Source: JBCBEX01 sp038528235 (GTDB lineage: Bacteria; Bacteroidota; Rhodothermia; Rhodothermales; Rubricoccaceae). From it: a stretch of 6,752 nt of DNA. The stretch is from the NCBI GenBank assembly GCA_038528235.1, contig JBCBEX010000136.1, forward strand, positions 1-6,752, written 5' to 3'. Both the position numbers and the translations under genes were made by a program. Below, piece by piece: positions 6,475 to 6,752 of this stretch. The notes below the pieces were generated by a model that worked only from the letters and a program-made list of their open reading frames with translations, did no database searches and was not told the DNA's origin. Position 1 is the stretch's first letter. The number at the start of each line of letters is the position of its first letter.

Positions 6475-6752
6475 ATGCCCACCTTCACCCTCACCCCGCT
6501 CGACATCGGCGCGGTCGTGATCTATGCCCTGCTGATCTTCGGCATCGGGCTCTACTTCTCACGCAAGACCGACGATGGCGAGGACTACTTCCTCGCGGGC
6601 CGCTCCCTCACGTGGGGCCTGATCGGCATCAGCCTCCTCGCGTCCAACCTGTCGTCGTCGTCGATGATTGGGATGCGACGCCTACAAAGGCCTTGGGCTT
6701 TGCCACGTGGCCGTCGGCTCTGTCCCCAAGGGCTATCGCTGGCTTGCCAAGC
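6475..6752 (+). CDS. Sodium:solute symporter (SSS family), N-terminal fragment with a suspect 3' end
   Basis: ATG at 6475 opens 92 codons that run off the right edge. Residues 8-28 form a first hydrophobic segment (LDIGAVVIYALLIFGIGLYF). A short polar stretch (RKTDDGEDY) is followed by the SSS hallmark FLAGRSLTWGLIGISLLASN (39-58) and the small-residue stretch LSSSSMIGM (59-67), which lines the sodium/substrate region in this LeuT-fold family. It should sit in the inner membrane and use the sodium gradient to import a sugar or other small solute, which fits a SusCD locus. After Met67 (codon 6673-6675) the frame gives Arg/Pro/Cys-rich sequence that does not look like an SSS helix, whereas a shifted frame from 6677 reads DAYKGLG, close to the GDAYK-type continuation. 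An indel, chimeric end or inserted repeat is likely. It is transcribed divergently from susC. The family call rests on residues 8-67. Confidence 0.8.
   Translation, partial: MPTFTLTPLDIGAVVIYALLIFGIGLYFSRKTDDGEDYFLAGRSLTWGLIGISLLASNLSSSSMIGMRRLQRPWALPRGRRLCPQGLSLACQ

Overview
The window looks like part of a carbohydrate- or glycan-uptake locus from a GC-rich member of the Bacteroidota, most likely of the Rhodothermota/Salinibacter/Rubricoccus type. The evidence is a SusC/SusD pair, outer-membrane lipoprotein signals, a SusC-type beta-barrel ending in Phe, candidate TTG...TAnnTTTG-style promoters and a strong G/C bias at third codon positions. The taxonomic placement is an inference from gene families and composition only.

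Layout, left to right. (1) Positions 1-1186, minus strand: the first 395 residues of a lipoprotein built of FG-GAP/VCBS repeats (CRTAC1 / ASPIC-UnbV type), cut off by the left edge. (2) 1187-1389: a leader carrying a perfect match to the LacI-family operator consensus (1252-1265), a stem-loop (1286-1314) and a strong intrinsic terminator (1327-1357) that ends the susCD transcript. (3) 1390-3006, minus: a complete SusD/RagB-family surface lipoprotein. (4) 3007-3129: a 123-base spacer with an exact 15-bp tandem duplication at the susD ribosome-binding site and a G-run/C-run hairpin. (5) 3130-6195, minus: a complete SusC/RagA-family TonB-dependent transporter of 1021 residues. (6) 6196-6474: a divergent intergenic region with two LacI-type operators around a candidate susC promoter, and an AT-rich patch that probably holds further promoter elements. 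(7) 6475-6752, plus: the N-terminus of a sodium:solute symporter (SSS family). Family resemblance is lost about 77 bases before the right edge, which suggests an indel, a chimeric end or a mobile repeat at a contig break.

How the genes fit together. SusD would capture an oligosaccharide or similar ligand at the cell surface. SusC, powered by TonB-ExbBD, would move it into the periplasm, and the divergent symporter could take the monomer or another product across the inner membrane. The VCBS-repeat lipoprotein is a plausible extra surface or periplasmic binding protein. Three operator-like sites with the shared pattern TGNAAGCGNTTNC lie in the two promoter regions and suggest that one LacI/GalR-type sugar-responsive regulator, encoded outside the window, controls both minus-strand units. 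No RNA gene, CRISPR array or complete mobile element was seen. I found no wholly new system; the most interesting signals are the putative LacI-type regulon, the tandem duplication at the susD start and the broken symporter end.
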